Shown here piece after piece: positions 63,078-64,000 of a DNA stretch of 64,000 nucleotides (position 1 is its first letter; each line of letters opens with the position of its first letter). Under the pieces are notes generated by a model. It made no database searches. It was given only the letters and a program-made list of their open reading frames with translations, and had not been told where the DNA came from. The translations under genes were made by a program, and so were the position numbers. Origin of the DNA: Prescottella equi (GTDB lineage Bacteria; Actinomycetota; Actinomycetes; Mycobacteriales; Mycobacteriaceae); assembly GCF_002094305.1 (NCBI RefSeq), contig NZ_LWTX01000002.1, positions 62,001 through 126,000 of the forward strand, given 5' to 3'.

Positions 63078-63124
63078 GCGGGTAGACGCCGCGTGCGCGC
63101 CACCTACCCCCTCCTGCGGGCGTC

Positions 63125-63598
63125 TCAGTTGCAGGCGTTCATCTCTTCGGGGGTATCGGCATTGCTGATGCACTCCGAATAGCTGTCCCAGTCGTTGGAA
63201 ATCTGGTTCAGGTCGTCACCCAGCTGATCCACCGCAGTGAAGACGATGACGATGCCCGCGATACCACCGACCACCGCGAGCACGCTGAGCACGATGCCCG
63301 AGATCGTGACACCCTTGTTGCTCGCCTGCGCCTTGCGTACCCGACTGAGGCCCGCCAAACCCAGGGCGAGGCCGATTACGCCGAGGATCAGCCCGATGAA
63401 ACCCGTCAACGGCACCAGACAGAACAGCAGGCCCACGATGCCGAGGATCAGCGCCGCCAGGCCCAACCCGTTGCGCTCGGGGTTACCCGGGATCTGGCCG
63501 TAGCCCTGCGGCATCGACTGCTGCGGCATCTGGCCGTAGGCCGGCTGCGCGCCCTGAGGTGCACCCCCACCGGGGTACTGCGGAAACTGCTCTGTCAT
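63125..63598 (-). CDS. DUF4190-type membrane protein
   Basis: The 157-aa product has a Pro/Gln/Gly/Tyr-rich N-terminus (residues 1-40), two membrane helices (about 45-82 with a LLFCLVPLTGFIGLILGV core, and 97-119) and a short C-terminal extracellular tail with two Cys (YSECIS and MNACN). The pattern is that of DUF4190. Function is unknown. It resembles the dispanin-like protein at 2372-2776 in layout but not in sequence. Confidence 0.78.
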   Translation of the reverse strand: MTEQFPQYPGGGAPQGAQPAYGQMPQQSMPQGYGQIPGNPERNGLGLAALILGIVGLLFCLVPLTGFIGLILGVIGLALGLAGLSRVRKAQASNKGVTISGIVLSVLAVVGGIAGIVIVFTAVDQLGDDLNQISNDWDSYSECISNADTPEEMNACN

Positions 63599-63812
63599 TT
63601 GAATCCCCCTCGCTCACAACTCAATTCAGTCCCCACCGCAGCTGGAGGCGGAAATGGGCAGGCGCGAGCGATGGAACTACAGATCCCCACCCGTGAATCC
63701 CCCAAGAAAACCGACCAGCTCGGTTGTAGAGCACAAGGTATACCGCACCACCGACACGAACCGAATCGGAACTGCCGATATTCATGAGCGAAGGCGACGA
63801 AATGGCGGAAGG

Positions 63813-63842
63813 TCCCGTCCACCGGAAGCGCGGTGGACGGGA
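63813..63842 (-). terminator. Terminator downstream of the tRNA gene
   Basis: TCCCGTCCACC and its complement form an 11-bp stem with an 8-nt loop, starting 39 bp beyond the 3' end of the tRNA on the - strand. Confidence 0.7.
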
Positions 63843-63880
63843 TCCCCGATGCCATGTGCCGTCAGACGGCGGGACGGGCG

Positions 63881-63954
63881 TGCCCCCAGTGGGACTCGAA
63901 CCCACACTCGGCGGATTTTAAGTCCGCTGCCTCTGCCAATTGGGCTATGGGGGC
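63881..63954 (-). tRNA. tRNA-Leu (anticodon UAA), class I-like body
   Basis: The 74-nt cloverleaf has a 7-bp acceptor stem GCCCCCA/TGGGGGC, an anticodon stem GCGGA/TCCGC with loop CTTAAAA (anticodon TAA at positions 34-36), and T arm GTGGG-TTCGAGT-CCCAC. The variable region is only about five bases, unlike the long arm of usual tRNA-Leu. The discriminator base is A. CCA is not encoded. Confidence 0.88.
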
Positions 63955-64000
63955 CCACCACCGGCCCGACTCCGGTGGCCACGACAGTGGAAACCAAGGA

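Overview
The window is chromosomal DNA of a high-GC, mycolic-acid-containing actinobacterium, most likely a Rhodococcus or a close Nocardia relative. The evidence is the gene content: mycothiol S-conjugate amidase, an antigen 85-type mycoloyltransferase, a WS/DGAT acyltransferase, a KstD-type steroid dehydrogenase with a KstR-like operator, and many actinobacterial DUF families. GTG starts and 4-bp ATGA/GTGA gene overlaps are frequent. No transposon, phage gene, CRISPR array or rRNA was seen. One tRNA-Leu(UAA) gene lies near the right edge.

From memory of the Mycobacterium tuberculosis map, the backbone follows the Rv1072-Rv1112 segment in inverted order: ychF, DUF6542, ispH, a lipid-droplet-type protein, xseA-xseB, DUF4245, glpX, fumC, phoH2, glyA, coaA, the short Z-prenyl synthase, hemolysin III, a YyaL-like protein, a small membrane protein, mca, DUF4307, greA, metB, cbs, an SGNH hydrolase, fadA and a Bax-inhibitor-like protein. 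Accessory genes interrupt this backbone.

Layout. 0.3-8.5 kb: a secreted GSLGS-repeat protein, YchF, a dispanin-like protein, a methyltransferase, an MFS pump with two MarR regulators and a tandem inverted-repeat operator, an FMN-dependent glutamate-synthase-like enzyme and a lipoprotein. 8.5-16 kb: an AI-2E-family protein, SbcCD, DUF6542 and IspH. 16-26 kb: exonuclease VII, GlpX, fumarase, an epoxide-hydrolase-like protein, a CMD protein, KstD and PhoH2 with a newly noticed 36-aa upstream overlapping frame. 26-35 kb: a kinase-like protein with a degenerate P-loop, GlyA, a DUF885 protein, CoaA, an FMO/serine hydrolase/TetR unit, the Z-prenyl synthase and hemolysin III. 40-54 kb: the conserved mca/greA/metB/cbs/fadA block with a SEC-C protein and an NlpC/P60 hydrolase. 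54-64 kb: methyltransferase, hydrolases, a flavin two-component pair, an AidB-like dehydrogenase, CspA, an ANTAR protein, small secreted or membrane proteins and the tRNA.

The most interesting region is 35.5-40.2 kb. Six tiny genes (64, 38, 37, 38, 35 and 48 aa), all with strong Shine-Dalgarno sites and mostly starting MGSL/MSSL, surround an Ag85-type mycoloyltransferase. They lie downstream of a WS/DGAT acyltransferase and are separated by hairpins. The peptides are short, hydrophobic or amphipathic, mostly acidic and free of Cys, and they lack signal peptides. These properties match the O-mycoloylated PorA/PorH/ProtX peptides of Corynebacterium and their transferase MytC. I propose that this is a rhodococcal mycomembrane peptide (porin-like) island with its own mycoloyltransferase. 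It sits between the hemolysin III and YyaL-like genes, whose M. tuberculosis counterparts are recalled as adjacent.
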